DNA of 64,000 nucleotides from Candidatus Aenigmatarchaeota archaeon (lineage in GTDB: Archaea; Aenigmatarchaeota; Aenigmatarchaeia; QMZS01): the NCBI GenBank assembly GCA_016932615.1, contig JAFGCN010000027.1, positions 44,033 through 108,032 of the forward strand, in the 5' to 3' direction. Shown here in pieces: positions 1 to 8,935 of the stretch; position 1 is the first letter of the stretch; the number at the start of each line of letters is the position of its first letter. The notes beneath the pieces are model-generated. The model ran no database searches. It saw only the letters and a program-made list of their open reading frames with translations, and was not told the origin of the DNA. A program made the translations under genes and the position numbers.

Positions 1-1
1 G

Positions 2-73
2 AACGCGCTCGGCCACGAGTGGCTTTTCAAGTTCGTAAGGGATTTTGTGCAGGACAAGAACTTCCTTGGGTAG
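2..73 (+). CDS. C-terminal fragment of an unknown protein
   Basis: An open frame enters from the left edge and ends at TAG 71-73, giving 23 residues that finish FVQDKNFLG. The residue mix (aromatic plus charged, helix-like) looks coding, but the piece is too short to assign. The 161 bases that follow, up to the thiolase, hold no gene I can support. They end in an AT-rich promoter-like stretch. Confidence 0.4.
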   Translation, partial: NALGHEWLFKFVRDFVQDKNFLG

Positions 74-234
74 GGATGTGGTGTTTTTATCTCTCAGGTA
101 TTTTTGGAAAAATTTTCCTGCCAAATATGACGTAGTCCGAAAGTAACACTGCCGTATCCTTTTGCAACCACAAACCCTAAGTCAATTGACTTAGTTGGGC
201 AAAACAATATTTAATTACTTGCCTAAGATTACCT

Positions 235-1428
235 ATGGCTATTGCTATAATAGGCACAGGCATTACGCAGTTTGGCGAGCTTTGGGATTCCTCCTGGGAG
301 GAGCTGGTGAGAGAAGCATGCATGGAGGCGATAAAAAATGCCAATGTTGAAGTTAACGAAATTGATTGCGGATATTTTGGAAACATGAACCTTTCAAGGT
401 TCGATGGGCAGGACCACTTAGTTGCGAGGATAAATGAATTTTTGGGGCTAAGCCATGTATTCAGGACAGAGGCCGCCTGCGCATCCGGAAGCGTTGCACT
501 GAAGCTTGCGGCAACACAAGTCGAGCTTGCAGCACTCCGGGGAGAAAATGACGTTGCCCTTGTCTGCGGATTTGAAAAAATGACCGACCAGATGACGGGC
601 AGGACAACAAACATCCTTGCAAGCGCTTCCCACTTTGACACTGAGGTCATGAATGGCGCTACCTTTCCGGGGCTTTACGCGCTTCTTGCCCAGAGGTACC
701 TGCACGAGACAGGCGCAACAGAGCAGGACCTTCATGCAATTGCAATAAAAAACCACAAGAATGCAACGCAAAACAAGAAGGCGATGTACAGAAAGGAAAT
801 TACGATGAGCCACTTCAAGAGCCATGTTGCAACCCCGCTTTCGCTTTTCGACTGCTCTCCGATTTCAGACGGCGCAGCGGCGATGCTGGTGACTACAGAA
901 AAGTGCGCCAAGTACCTTGGAGTTGAGTACGTGAAGCTCGAGGATATTGAGGTCTGCAACTCCTCGATTTCACTGGCAAAAAGGTTTGACCCTCTTGTGC
1001 TTGATGCCGGGGTTTGCGCGTCAAAGCGTGTTTACAAGCGAATGGGCATTTCACCTAGGGACATTGACCTGATAGAAGTTCATGACTGCTTTACTATTAA
1101 CGAGATTTTGTGCCTTGAGGCGGCGGGATTTGCAAAGCGCGGTGAAGGGTACAATCTCATAAGGAGCATCCTTCCATATGACAGCATAAACCAGCTTACC
1201 CCGCCGGTTCCTTATACAGTGGATGGAAGGCAGCTTTATGTCAACACTTCAGGCGGGCTGAAGGCAAAGGGACACCCTGTCGGGGCGACGGGAGTTGCAC
1301 AGATTATCGAAGTCTGCGACCAGATTCTTGGAAAGGCGGGCGGCAGGAACGTAAACCCCAATATTGGGGCAGCCCTCAATATCGGAGGGACCGGAGGAAC
1401 AGCGGTTTTTTCTGTTCTGAGGAGGTGA
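235..1428 (+). CDS. Acetyl-CoA C-acetyltransferase (archaeal SCP2-type thiolase)
   Basis: Condenses two acetyl-CoA to acetoacetyl-CoA, the first step of the mevalonate route to archaeal lipids. The 397-residue protein has the thiolase layout: nucleophilic Cys82 in TEAACASGS, HDCF at residues 283-286, GHPVGATG around residue 346, and a glycine-rich C-terminus (NIGGTGGTAVF). The HDCF motif and overall length fit the archaeal/SCP2-like thiolases that form a channelled complex with HMG-CoA synthase and a DUF35 protein. The next gene encodes exactly those two parts, and its Shine-Dalgarno sequence overlaps this stop codon, so the two are very likely co-translated. The start ATG follows an AT-rich TATA-like stretch (about 205-215), consistent with a leaderless transcript. 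Confidence 0.93.
   Translation: MAIAIIGTGITQFGELWDSSWEELVREACMEAIKNANVEVNEIDCGYFGNMNLSRFDGQDHLVARINEFLGLSHVFRTEAACASGSVALKLAATQVELAALRGENDVALVCGFEKMTDQMTGRTTNILASASHFDTEVMNGATFPGLYALLAQRYLHETGATEQDLHAIAIKNHKNATQNKKAMYRKEITMSHFKSHVATPLSLFDCSPISDGAAAMLVTTEKCAKYLGVEYVKLEDIEVCNSSISLAKRFDPLVLDAGVCASKRVYKRMGISPRDIDLIEVHDCFTINEILCLEAAGFAKRGEGYNLIRSILPYDSINQLTPPVPYTVDGRQLYVNTSGGLKAKGHPVGATGVAQIIEVCDQILGKAGGRNVNPNIGAALNIGGTGGTAVFSVLRR
1421..1428 (+). promoter_or_regulatory. Strong Shine-Dalgarno site for the HMG-CoA synthase gene
   Basis: GGAGGTGA overlaps the thiolase stop codon. GGAGG lies five bases before ATG 1431. This decides the start of the downstream gene at 1431 rather than at the in-frame GTG at 1425, and shows translational coupling inside the operon. 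Most other genes here lack such a site. Confidence 0.8.
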
Positions 1429-1430
1429 TT

Positions 1431-2795
1431 ATGCCAAGGCCAGCAAAAGCTCAGCGGATAAACCATTTTGAAAACGTGGGTCTTGAGGGAGAGGTCTACT
1501 CGAAGACAAAGCTTCATGTGGCGTCCGACCTGTTCCAGTTCGAAAAAAAGCTCCCCTATGTAACTGCGCTTATAAAGACCGAGACCAAGACGATATTCGG
1601 TCTTGTCGATGAGCACAACGTCGAGATTGGTGACTGGGTTGTTTCAAGAGCCGGGCTTATTGGGGTTAATGACAGGGGTCTTAGGATTTACGGTTCTGTC
1701 TGGGAAAAGAAGCACTACTTCGAGGAGCCGCTTATGAAGCCGCCAACAACCAAAAGAGAAGCTCCCAAGTACAACTTTGTAGGCATCGAGGGATATGGAG
1801 TATATGTCCCGCGCCACCGGCTTGACCTGTCACAGCTTGGAAAAGTCTGGGGAAAGGATGCAGCCGGCTTCAAGAGTTTTCCCGGAAGCTTCGATGACCA
1901 GGCGAGCTACGCGTGCAATGCAACTCTTTCGGCAATGAGGCACGCCGGGGTAGACAAGCAGCAGGTTCGCTTTATTGAGGTCGGAAGCGAAAGCAAGGTC
2001 TATGCTGTAAAGCCGACGGCAAGCATAATCGCGGGAATGCTTAGGACAAGCAACTGCTTTGCAGCGGATAACGAGTTTGCGTGCAAAGCGGGCCTGCAGA
2101 GCTTTGTGAATGCGCATAATTTTGTCATGGCTCATGGGGGCTTTGGAATTGCAGTCGGGGCGGACTCCGCGCAGGGGGAGCCGAATGACGTGCTTGAAAT
2201 GACTGCCGGGGATGGGGCTGCTGCATTCGTACTTGGAGCGGAAAGCCCTATTGCGCTTGTCGAGGGCATGACAAGCTACACGACAGACACGGCAGACTTC
2301 TGGAGAAACGAGGGGGATAGATTCCCGCAGCATGCAGGAAGGTTTTCGGGCGAGCCGGCTTATTATAAGCACGTCCTTGCTTCGGCAAAGCACTTATTCA
2401 ACAAGCTAAAGCTTGAGGCGCAGGACTTTGATTTTGTAGTCTTCCACCAGCCAAACGCGAAGTTCCCGAGAATCGCAGCCACAATACTTGGCTTCAATAA
2501 GGAGCAGTTCGAGCCGGGAATTGTTTTTGACTGGATAGGAAACACCTATTCTGCAAACTGCATGCTAGGGCTTGCAAAGGTCCTGGATATTGCAGGGCCT
2601 TACCAGAGAATACTTGTGGTTTCCTACGGGTCAGGCGCAGGAAGCGATGCCATGTCTCTTGTAACAACTCCTGAGATAGAAAAAAAGCGCGGCAGAAGGG
2701 CAAGGTCAGTAAAGAGCTGGATAGGCCAGACAGATATAGGAAACCTCATTGTTGAGGGGTATGGAAGGTACCTTCGGAACAAAGGGCTTATCTAG
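1431..2795 (+). CDS. DUF35 OB-fold domain fused to hydroxymethylglutaryl-CoA synthase
   Basis: Makes HMG-CoA from acetoacetyl-CoA and acetyl-CoA. Residues about 115-454 form an archaeal HMG-CoA synthase: nucleophile Cys218 in NEFACKAG, a Glu in IEVGSESKVY, His339 in VVFHQPNAKFP, and the SYGSGAGSDA loop. Residues about 1-105 resemble the OB-fold half of DUF35 (a run of beta strands ending in DWVVSRAGLIGVNDRG). They contain no cysteine, so the zinc-ribbon half usual in DUF35 proteins is absent. In archaea studied so far, thiolase, DUF35 and HMGCS are known as three chains of one complex; here two of them are one polypeptide. The start at 1431 is chosen from the Shine-Dalgarno site. Confidence 0.9.
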   Translation: MPRPAKAQRINHFENVGLEGEVYSKTKLHVASDLFQFEKKLPYVTALIKTETKTIFGLVDEHNVEIGDWVVSRAGLIGVNDRGLRIYGSVWEKKHYFEEPLMKPPTTKREAPKYNFVGIEGYGVYVPRHRLDLSQLGKVWGKDAAGFKSFPGSFDDQASYACNATLSAMRHAGVDKQQVRFIEVGSESKVYAVKPTASIIAGMLRTSNCFAADNEFACKAGLQSFVNAHNFVMAHGGFGIAVGADSAQGEPNDVLEMTAGDGAAAFVLGAESPIALVEGMTSYTTDTADFWRNEGDRFPQHAGRFSGEPAYYKHVLASAKHLFNKLKLEAQDFDFVVFHQPNAKFPRIAATILGFNKEQFEPGIVFDWIGNTYSANCMLGLAKVLDIAGPYQRILVVSYGSGAGSDAMSLVTTPEIEKKRGRRARSVKSWIGQTDIGNLIVEGYGRYLRNKGLI

Positions 2796-2799
2796 AACG

Positions 2800-3183
2800 A
2801 TGTTTCAGGATTTTGTTGAAGAGCTAAAGCAGCTTAATCTTCCAATGGGTGAATATGCGATATTTGGGAGCGGGCCGCTTGCTGTCAGGGGAGTCAGGGA
2901 GTCTCAGGACATAGACCTTGTCGTAAAGGATGGGCTCTGGCAGGAACTGTCCCAAAAATATGCTCCGGAAGGCAGGAGAATTTACGTGGGAAATGTTGAG
3001 ATATATGCCGACTGGAGCCCCTGGACGGACACGGGCTTTCTGGTGGATTCTGCGGAGATTATAGAGGGCATGCCTTATGTCCGGCTTGAGTATGTGCAGG
3101 AGTGGAAAGCATACCTGAGTCGGGATAAGGATAAGGCAGACCTAAAACTGATTGAAAAGTACCTTTCAGAGGGAGGAAGGTAA
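2800..3183 (+). CDS. Nucleotidyltransferase-like protein (AbiEii/MNT type)
   Basis: This 127-residue protein starts at ATG 2800, five bases after the HMGCS stop. An upstream in-frame start at 2749 would overlap HMGCS and adds nothing recognisable. The motif IFGSGPLAVRGVRESQDIDLVV matches the nucleotidyltransferase-fold pattern of GS followed by D-x-D, as in small NTases and AbiEii-type proteins. The substrate cannot be told. The last third is charged and helical. It may be carried in the mevalonate operon by position only. Confidence 0.6.
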   Translation: MFQDFVEELKQLNLPMGEYAIFGSGPLAVRGVRESQDIDLVVKDGLWQELSQKYAPEGRRIYVGNVEIYADWSPWTDTGFLVDSAEIIEGMPYVRLEYVQEWKAYLSRDKDKADLKLIEKYLSEGGR

Positions 3184-3203
3184 GTATTTTTTTGGTATGG
3201 CGT

Positions 3204-6200
3204 TTAGCTTGTAACTTCCATGACGAGCACTGAACCGGAATAAATCAGGTACTCCGAATCGCTGCTTATGTCAGCAGTAATTTTTGCCTTGTATATGAAG
3301 GGCACAGTAGTCTCATAGCCGCTACCCGATAAAGGGAGCTCTATCGATTCAAGCGCGATGCCTTCATAATCCAAGGCCCCTACGGGGCTTTCCGTCATTC
3401 TTATTTCAAGACTGCCGCCGAAGTTTCCGGTCTGGAAGTAATGGTAGACCTTTATTTTCACTCTTTCGCCAGGGTTTATATCGGACTTTGTGACGCTAAG
3501 CGTTATGTCTTTTTCAGGATTTTTCTTTGAAAGGACCGCCGTTTCGTAGCTTGATTTTATCCTGATTCCAGACCCCTCCCAGGCACCTTCCCTGCACACA
3601 TAGAGCGAGCCCTTTCTCATTGCAGTGTATCCGTTTCCGACACAGGAATTTTCAAGGGCGCATTGTCCATTGAAGCAGCATATGCTTTTTGATTCATCTA
3701 TGAGGGTGGGCGAGCAAGTGTAATCTGACGTTCCGGGAAGGTTGCAGTCGCAGTCATGAAGGCACTCCGCGTTTCCGACTCCGCCTTTACCCCAGACGCC
3801 GTTCTTGCACATCCACATGCACCCGTTAAGGTCGTTTTGCCCTTCCGGGTAGCACTCTATATTTGTAGGGCCTGTGGCGTGAGCGCACTGCCCCTTAGGG
3901 CAGCAGTAAAAGCAGGTGTCGTTTTTTATGGAAGTGTCCGTTTCGTAGAAACCGGGTTTGCCGGAAGTATATCCGCTTAGCCGATAGGTCACCATCTTGT
4001 AGGTCTGGCAGGTTTTTTCTCCGGGGCTTGAAAGAGTCGAGGGGCTGTCCTCCACACAAAACGAGTTTGGATAGCAGTCGGGGCTTTCAGAGTAGCAGAA
4101 TGTCTTGTCGGGGGTATAGCAGTCGACGGTAATATTATATACATTTTCGGTTGGCTTTCCTGCAAAGCTGATTTCATATGAGCCTGTTGCCTCCTTCAGC
4201 TCAAGCTTTTGCTTTCCGTTTGACTCAGGAACGGCAGGAACTTCTTCTTTGTTTTCGCTGAGCTCATAGATGTAGTCGCTGAAGGGGCTGTTGCCGTTAT
4301 CCTCATACTGCTCGTATCCCTGCATTGAATGGCTAATCTTTGAAGCTTTTATCTGTATTTCATCATCAGCGCTTGGCTGTGGAATGACGTAGGCAATGGC
4401 GTCCCTTGGCCTGTCGAAGATTATGCTGTAGCTTAAGGGAGCATTGCTGAAGCTGCTCTTCGGTGTGTTTACTCCATTGCAAAGGTTATAGTATTTATAA
4501 TAATGGTCTGCCCGGTGATTGTCACACGGGTGGCTTATTTCGGTGTAGAGGGGTATTTTTTCAGTTTCTGATTCAAGTTTATAATTGAATATGGTTTCGC
4601 CACAGCTCTGGGAGTTAGTCCACTTGCCGTTATCACACTTTAGCTTTAGCCCCCCATATAGGATTTCAGTTCCATGCCTGTAGCATCCGACAGATGAATC
4701 TTCGTTAAGCGATTCGTAGCCATCCGTTCCTAAAACCTGCTTGCAATCTTTCCAGGTCGAATCTGAGCTGTCCCAGCATAGGGTAGGGCTGTCTGGGATT
4801 TCCACATGGGCGCAGTATGAAACCGTGCTGGTGAAGTCGCTCCAGGACTCCATTCCGGGGGATATAACTACGCCATCGTCTTGGACATTGCTGATTTGCT
4901 CTGTCGGGCAGCAAAAGCTCTGCCCGCCGGCAAAGTCTGCTGCGCAGTTTCCGGATGCACAGGGGTGAGAGTCATCGATTACCGTGTCTTCGCATTCGTA
5001 GAAATCCTTTATGGCAAGATAATTGCAGTAGCAGGCTTGTTTTGAGTTGAGGTAGGCATCCCTTTCTCCAATGCAGCTGCTGTGGTCTGAGCTTCCCGTT
5101 ACACTCTCACAGCGGTAAGTTTTGCCTACGCTTGTCGGGCTGTCCCGGGGGTCAGCAATCATCGTGTACTTCTCGTTGTATATGAAATCTTCCTCGTCGG
5201 AGGCCTGCTCTTCTACCGGAACGCAGCAGTATTCGCCGTCAGGGCAAAGGGAGCCCTTCACTACTCCCCCATTTTTAACCACGGAAATTTTCCAGGAATA
5301 TCTATTTGGATAATCACCGTAGTCAAGAAGGGGCTGGTTGCAGTACTGCCAGTTGTTTACGGATAAGCTTGTTCTCTTGTACCAGGGTATGCTGGAGTCC
5401 ACTTCCATACAGGTGCCACCTATGTCAGAGCAGGTTTTGGACTCATCGATTGTACACTTGACTCCTGCCGGGCACATATTTGTGCCAACCCCTCTGGAAA
5501 TAAAAAGCTGCTTTCCGCTTCCCCCGCACTCTCCGCCAAGCTTTACTTCACAGAAGGCCTCATCGGGGTTGCTGTCCTGCATGTCTTTATAGTTCTGGCT
5601 TTGGTCGCTGCATCCTGCAAACCCGTCATAAACAGGGGCGTTATCCATGCACCAGCCCTTGCAAAGTTCGTCCTCACACAGGCAGCCTGTTGAGCCGTCT
5701 TCTCCGCCGGGGCAGCCGGTGAAGTAGCGGGTGAGAAAGGAGCCGTCATGGTAGTAGTGACCCTCTGGATCGCCGCTGGGGAAGTGGTCCAGGCTAGAAC
5801 TGTAGCCGCATCTATCCGTGCAGGTTACTTTTTTATTTGCATTGTCGTCTATGCACGTTTGCCATGGCTGGCAGTCTTTTACTGAGGAACTTCCCTCAGT
5901 CATTGCTGCTATTTTGCATAAATTGTCGCACCCGTCCTCACAGTAATAGAAATAGAGTTTGGTTTTATAGTCCGTGAACTTACTCATTGTCTCAAGGTAG
6001 TTTTTTGGGTCATAGGAGATCAGCTGGCTTTCCGTCCCACTAGAGTACCAGACCTCTTTGGCTTCAGAATAGGTTGGGTTTCCATCAGTACATTGGTCAT
6101 CGAAGGGTGTGCAGTCAAACGTCCTGCTAAGACTGTCGCAATAGTTACAATCTCCTTCACAGTGAAACCCTTCAGAGTCGTCTTCACAGTGCGCTGTCGG

Positions 6201-6260
6201 GGCTATTAAGGTCAGGGTTATGAACAGTACAATCAAAGGTAAAACTATCTCACTTCTCAT
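3204..6260 (-). CDS. Large cysteine-rich secreted protein
   Basis: About 1018 residues. ATG at 6260 gives a classical signal peptide (MRSEIVLPLIVLFITLTLIA, then a small-residue cleavage region). An earlier in-frame ATG at 6299 would also keep the signal but overlaps the upstream gene by 50 bases instead of 11. The mature part is packed with cysteines in short clusters (for example CEGDCNYC, CDCNLPG, CCFNGQC), as expected for disulfide-stabilised modules. The last about 110 residues have few cysteines and look like an all-beta, Ig-like domain. No catalytic motif is visible. It follows the coiled-coil gene in a likely operon. Probably a cell-surface protein; function unknown. Confidence 0.72.
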   Translation of the reverse strand: MRSEIVLPLIVLFITLTLIAPTAHCEDDSEGFHCEGDCNYCDSLSRTFDCTPFDDQCTDGNPTYSEAKEVWYSSGTESQLISYDPKNYLETMSKFTDYKTKLYFYYCEDGCDNLCKIAAMTEGSSSVKDCQPWQTCIDDNANKKVTCTDRCGYSSSLDHFPSGDPEGHYYHDGSFLTRYFTGCPGGEDGSTGCLCEDELCKGWCMDNAPVYDGFAGCSDQSQNYKDMQDSNPDEAFCEVKLGGECGGSGKQLFISRGVGTNMCPAGVKCTIDESKTCSDIGGTCMEVDSSIPWYKRTSLSVNNWQYCNQPLLDYGDYPNRYSWKISVVKNGGVVKGSLCPDGEYCCVPVEEQASDEEDFIYNEKYTMIADPRDSPTSVGKTYRCESVTGSSDHSSCIGERDAYLNSKQACYCNYLAIKDFYECEDTVIDDSHPCASGNCAADFAGGQSFCCPTEQISNVQDDGVVISPGMESWSDFTSTVSYCAHVEIPDSPTLCWDSSDSTWKDCKQVLGTDGYESLNEDSSVGCYRHGTEILYGGLKLKCDNGKWTNSQSCGETIFNYKLESETEKIPLYTEISHPCDNHRADHYYKYYNLCNGVNTPKSSFSNAPLSYSIIFDRPRDAIAYVIPQPSADDEIQIKASKISHSMQGYEQYEDNGNSPFSDYIYELSENKEEVPAVPESNGKQKLELKEATGSYEISFAGKPTENVYNITVDCYTPDKTFCYSESPDCYPNSFCVEDSPSTLSSPGEKTCQTYKMVTYRLSGYTSGKPGFYETDTSIKNDTCFYCCPKGQCAHATGPTNIECYPEGQNDLNGCMWMCKNGVWGKGGVGNAECLHDCDCNLPGTSDYTCSPTLIDESKSICCFNGQCALENSCVGNGYTAMRKGSLYVCREGAWEGSGIRIKSSYETAVLSKKNPEKDITLSVTKSDINPGERVKIKVYHYFQTGNFGGSLEIRMTESPVGALDYEGIALESIELPLSGSGYETTVPFIYKAKITADISSDSEYLIYSGSVLVMEVTS

Positions 6261-6594
6261 ACTCCTTAAGCTTCCCCTCAAGTTTTTCGACACCCTCATT
6301 TTCCTTGACTTTAGCTTCTTCAGTCTTTATCTCCTCGACAATTTTCTCAAGCTCTATTTCGACCTTTGCTGCCATGTCTTTTTTTGCCCAGCGGTTCATC
6401 CCTTCCTCTTCTTCAAGGGTCCTGATTTTCTGCTCGGCCACGTCGAGTTTCTGTAGAAGGTCTTTCTTTGAGGCATACCCTTTCTTGTCGACTTTTTCCC
6501 GGAGGCGGTCCCATTTTTTCCGAAGTCTACTTATTCTCCTCCTGAAGGCGCCTTCAGAGTTGAACATGCAGAGTACCGATGAGAGGAAACCCAT
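6250..6594 (-). CDS. Small coiled-coil protein
   Basis: 114 residues. A short hydrophobic start (MGFLSSVLCMF) is followed by an almost unbroken charged helix rich in Lys and Glu with heptad-like spacing (LQKLDVAEQKIRTLEEEE). Its 3' end overlaps the start of the cysteine-rich secreted protein, so the two are probably one transcript. It could be a membrane-proximal scaffold. No family recognised. Confidence 0.6.
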   Translation of the reverse strand: MGFLSSVLCMFNSEGAFRRRISRLRKKWDRLREKVDKKGYASKKDLLQKLDVAEQKIRTLEEEEGMNRWAKKDMAAKVEIELEKIVEEIKTEEAKVKENEGVEKLEGKLKEYEK

Positions 6595-6654
6595 AAATAT
6601 AGCAATATAGAATCTATTTGGCTTTTCTCTTATAGATTAGTTAGCTATACTTTT

Positions 6655-8907
6655 ATGGCTCATTTGAAGGGCATGGACACCTGGATTTGGCTTGTCGGAG
6701 GAATTATCGTTACAATCCTTTCCATGTTTCTGTTCTTAAACCTTTTTGCGAGCATCAATCTTCAAAGCCACACACAGGCCTCAGTTGAGACCTCTGGAAA
6801 CCTTGCTTCTGACATAAACCGGCTTTGCTCGATGAAGGAGGGCGAGGCGATGAACCGGGAAATGAAGTTCTCGACCATTGTAACAGAGTTTTATGCTTCA
6901 CATAATGGCTCTATTGAAATTGATTCCGGGAGGACATACGGGCAGCTTTTGTGCGTAAATATATCCGGGAAAAGCTCCTGCAGCGAGCTTGACTGCCCCC
7001 TTGAGATTTCGACGATAATAACAGAGAAGAAAATCCTCTCCCTCATCGACAAAATGCGAGGCGACATAAGCTACAGGGACTATTCCGTGGAAGCAGTAAG
7101 GACTTCCTGTGGGGTGTCAGTACTTTTGAAAGGTGAGCGGTCTGGCTGCATCTGCGGGCTCGGGGAGTTTGATACCCCGGTTTACTGCGACTATAACGGT
7201 CACCAGCCCATAGTTATTTCCAAGGATCACTCGGTTGTCCTTGCCGATACCGAGCCATGGCTTTCTCCAGATGAAGACTCACTTCAGCTCTTCTCTAACA
7301 TTGCCGGATACCTTGGCGGAAATTCAATTCTCATCCTTTATGATGATGATTCAGTTGACCCTGCCCTGACCCAGGCGTCTCAGGTAATAGATCAGGTAAT
7401 CTCTGAAGGGTATAGCGTAGACTCTGTGCTCCATGAAGCCGCTGTTGACTTTTCAGCGTATGACCAGGTCTGGCTAGTCACACCTGGATTTTGCGAGCTT
7501 TCTTCGAGGAACTGCAGCCAGCATTACCGGTGGAGCGTTAATGAGGAAAAGCGGCTTATCGAATATGCGGATTCCGGAGGCAAAATTTTGCTTGTCACCG
7601 ATTCTGGTCTTGTAAATGGGGTTTATGGCCAGATGGGGCTTGACTTAATAAACTCCCTCCTGATTGAGCTGGGCTATCCTCTTGAGCAGTTGCCGAGTTG
7701 TGTCTGCGGCTGTGAAGGAAGGCCGACTAACCAGACCGTTCTTGAAGCGGGCGGCATTGGCGATGGGCTTAGCGTTCTTAACGTGCTTGGCGCGGCTGTC
7801 TTCAGGGAGACTTGCATATATGACCCGAAGGAAAGCGGAGGCGATTCCGGCGTTGGTGGGTGCGGCTCTGACAGGCTATGTTACCCGAACTGCCCTTCGG
7901 GAGACCCCGACTGTTCCTGCATAGAGCAAAATGGCTTTGTCTGCGACGAGGAAAAGGACTGCCCTGGAACAAAGCTAAAGCATGCCGGCGGGCGTACCTG
8001 CTGCTCTGAGCAATGTTCCGCTTCAGGCCCGCAGGTCTGCCAGAATACAAGCGATGTTCCGGAAGGGGGCCTGTGCGTTTGCACAGGGCAGTGCCAGCCC
8101 GGCCTGTCTTGCGGGGATAAGAAGCGCTGCTGCCCTGCTGGAGCCGAATGGAACGGTTCTAAATGCTCAAAATCCGAAATCTGCTCGAGTTCTATTTCAA
8201 AGTGCTATGGCCAGGGCCATTGGGAGCATTATGGCTCACGGAATTTTTTCAGTAATGTGGGCCGCGCCTGCGAATGCAAAATATATTCTGGCATGACAAC
8301 GCCAGCGCCGCAGTCTCAGCGGTGCTATGGCTGCGATTATGTTGAAGTCTGCCAGTCCAGCGTGGTCAAGCCCATTGCAGAGGAAATCATAAATTGCTGC
8401 AATTCAAAATGCACTGATAGCGGAGGGCATGGAAGCTGCATGAAGTATTGTTCCAATGCAGTCCAGAATTCAGGGCTTTCCTCGACAGAAACTGACGACA
8501 CACTGAAGAAATGCTATGGCCTTTACGCAATATATGGGATGGGCCCTGGCGCCAAATGGACAAGGGGATACATGCTCCATATAGAGGCGCCTGCTTCGGT
8601 CATGTTTAGCGGCGGAACATGGATGTGCAGCGGGTATTCCCTGATGCTCACCACGCTTTTGAGAAGCGTGGGCTACACGACTTCAGAGGCATATTCAATT
8701 TCTTCAGATGACCATGCATACAACCTGGTGAAATTTCCTGGCGACACGAAATATACTCTTGCAGACACGGTTAATAATCGCCCCAGTCCTGTTAGGCTGG
8801 GGTCTGTTCCGGGCGGATACCTTCACTGCAGCTATATCTCCAACACCTGCGGCAATGATGCCGGGATGTTCACATGCCCTTCAAGGGGCAATGTTTATGG
8901 GTGCTGA
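6655..8907 (+). CDS. Membrane-anchored cysteine-rich protein with transglutaminase-like domain
   Basis: 750 residues. One N-terminal membrane anchor (about 10-34) is followed by an extracellular-type region. Residues about 222-325 have a Rossmann-like pattern (ILILYDDD, VWLVTPGF, GGKILLVTDSG) similar to GATase-like folds. A cysteine-rich stretch follows (about 385-560). The C-terminal domain shows a transglutaminase/cysteine-protease triad: Cys658 in TWMCSGYSLMLTTLLRSVGY, His687 in DDHAYNLV, Asp704 in LADTVNN. Order and spacing fit transglutaminase-core proteins, which cross-link or cleave peptide bonds. It may therefore modify surface proteins such as its cysteine-rich neighbours (inference). 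It is divergent from the coiled-coil gene across a short AT-rich promoter region. Confidence 0.75.
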   Translation: MAHLKGMDTWIWLVGGIIVTILSMFLFLNLFASINLQSHTQASVETSGNLASDINRLCSMKEGEAMNREMKFSTIVTEFYASHNGSIEIDSGRTYGQLLCVNISGKSSCSELDCPLEISTIITEKKILSLIDKMRGDISYRDYSVEAVRTSCGVSVLLKGERSGCICGLGEFDTPVYCDYNGHQPIVISKDHSVVLADTEPWLSPDEDSLQLFSNIAGYLGGNSILILYDDDSVDPALTQASQVIDQVISEGYSVDSVLHEAAVDFSAYDQVWLVTPGFCELSSRNCSQHYRWSVNEEKRLIEYADSGGKILLVTDSGLVNGVYGQMGLDLINSLLIELGYPLEQLPSCVCGCEGRPTNQTVLEAGGIGDGLSVLNVLGAAVFRETCIYDPKESGGDSGVGGCGSDRLCYPNCPSGDPDCSCIEQNGFVCDEEKDCPGTKLKHAGGRTCCSEQCSASGPQVCQNTSDVPEGGLCVCTGQCQPGLSCGDKKRCCPAGAEWNGSKCSKSEICSSSISKCYGQGHWEHYGSRNFFSNVGRACECKIYSGMTTPAPQSQRCYGCDYVEVCQSSVVKPIAEEIINCCNSKCTDSGGHGSCMKYCSNAVQNSGLSSTETDDTLKKCYGLYAIYGMGPGAKWTRGYMLHIEAPASVMFSGGTWMCSGYSLMLTTLLRSVGYTTSEAYSISSDDHAYNLVKFPGDTKYTLADTVNNRPSPVRLGSVPGGYLHCSYISNTCGNDAGMFTCPSRGNVYGC

Positions 8908-8935
8908 GGATATTAGTTAAAGATAAGCTAATATT

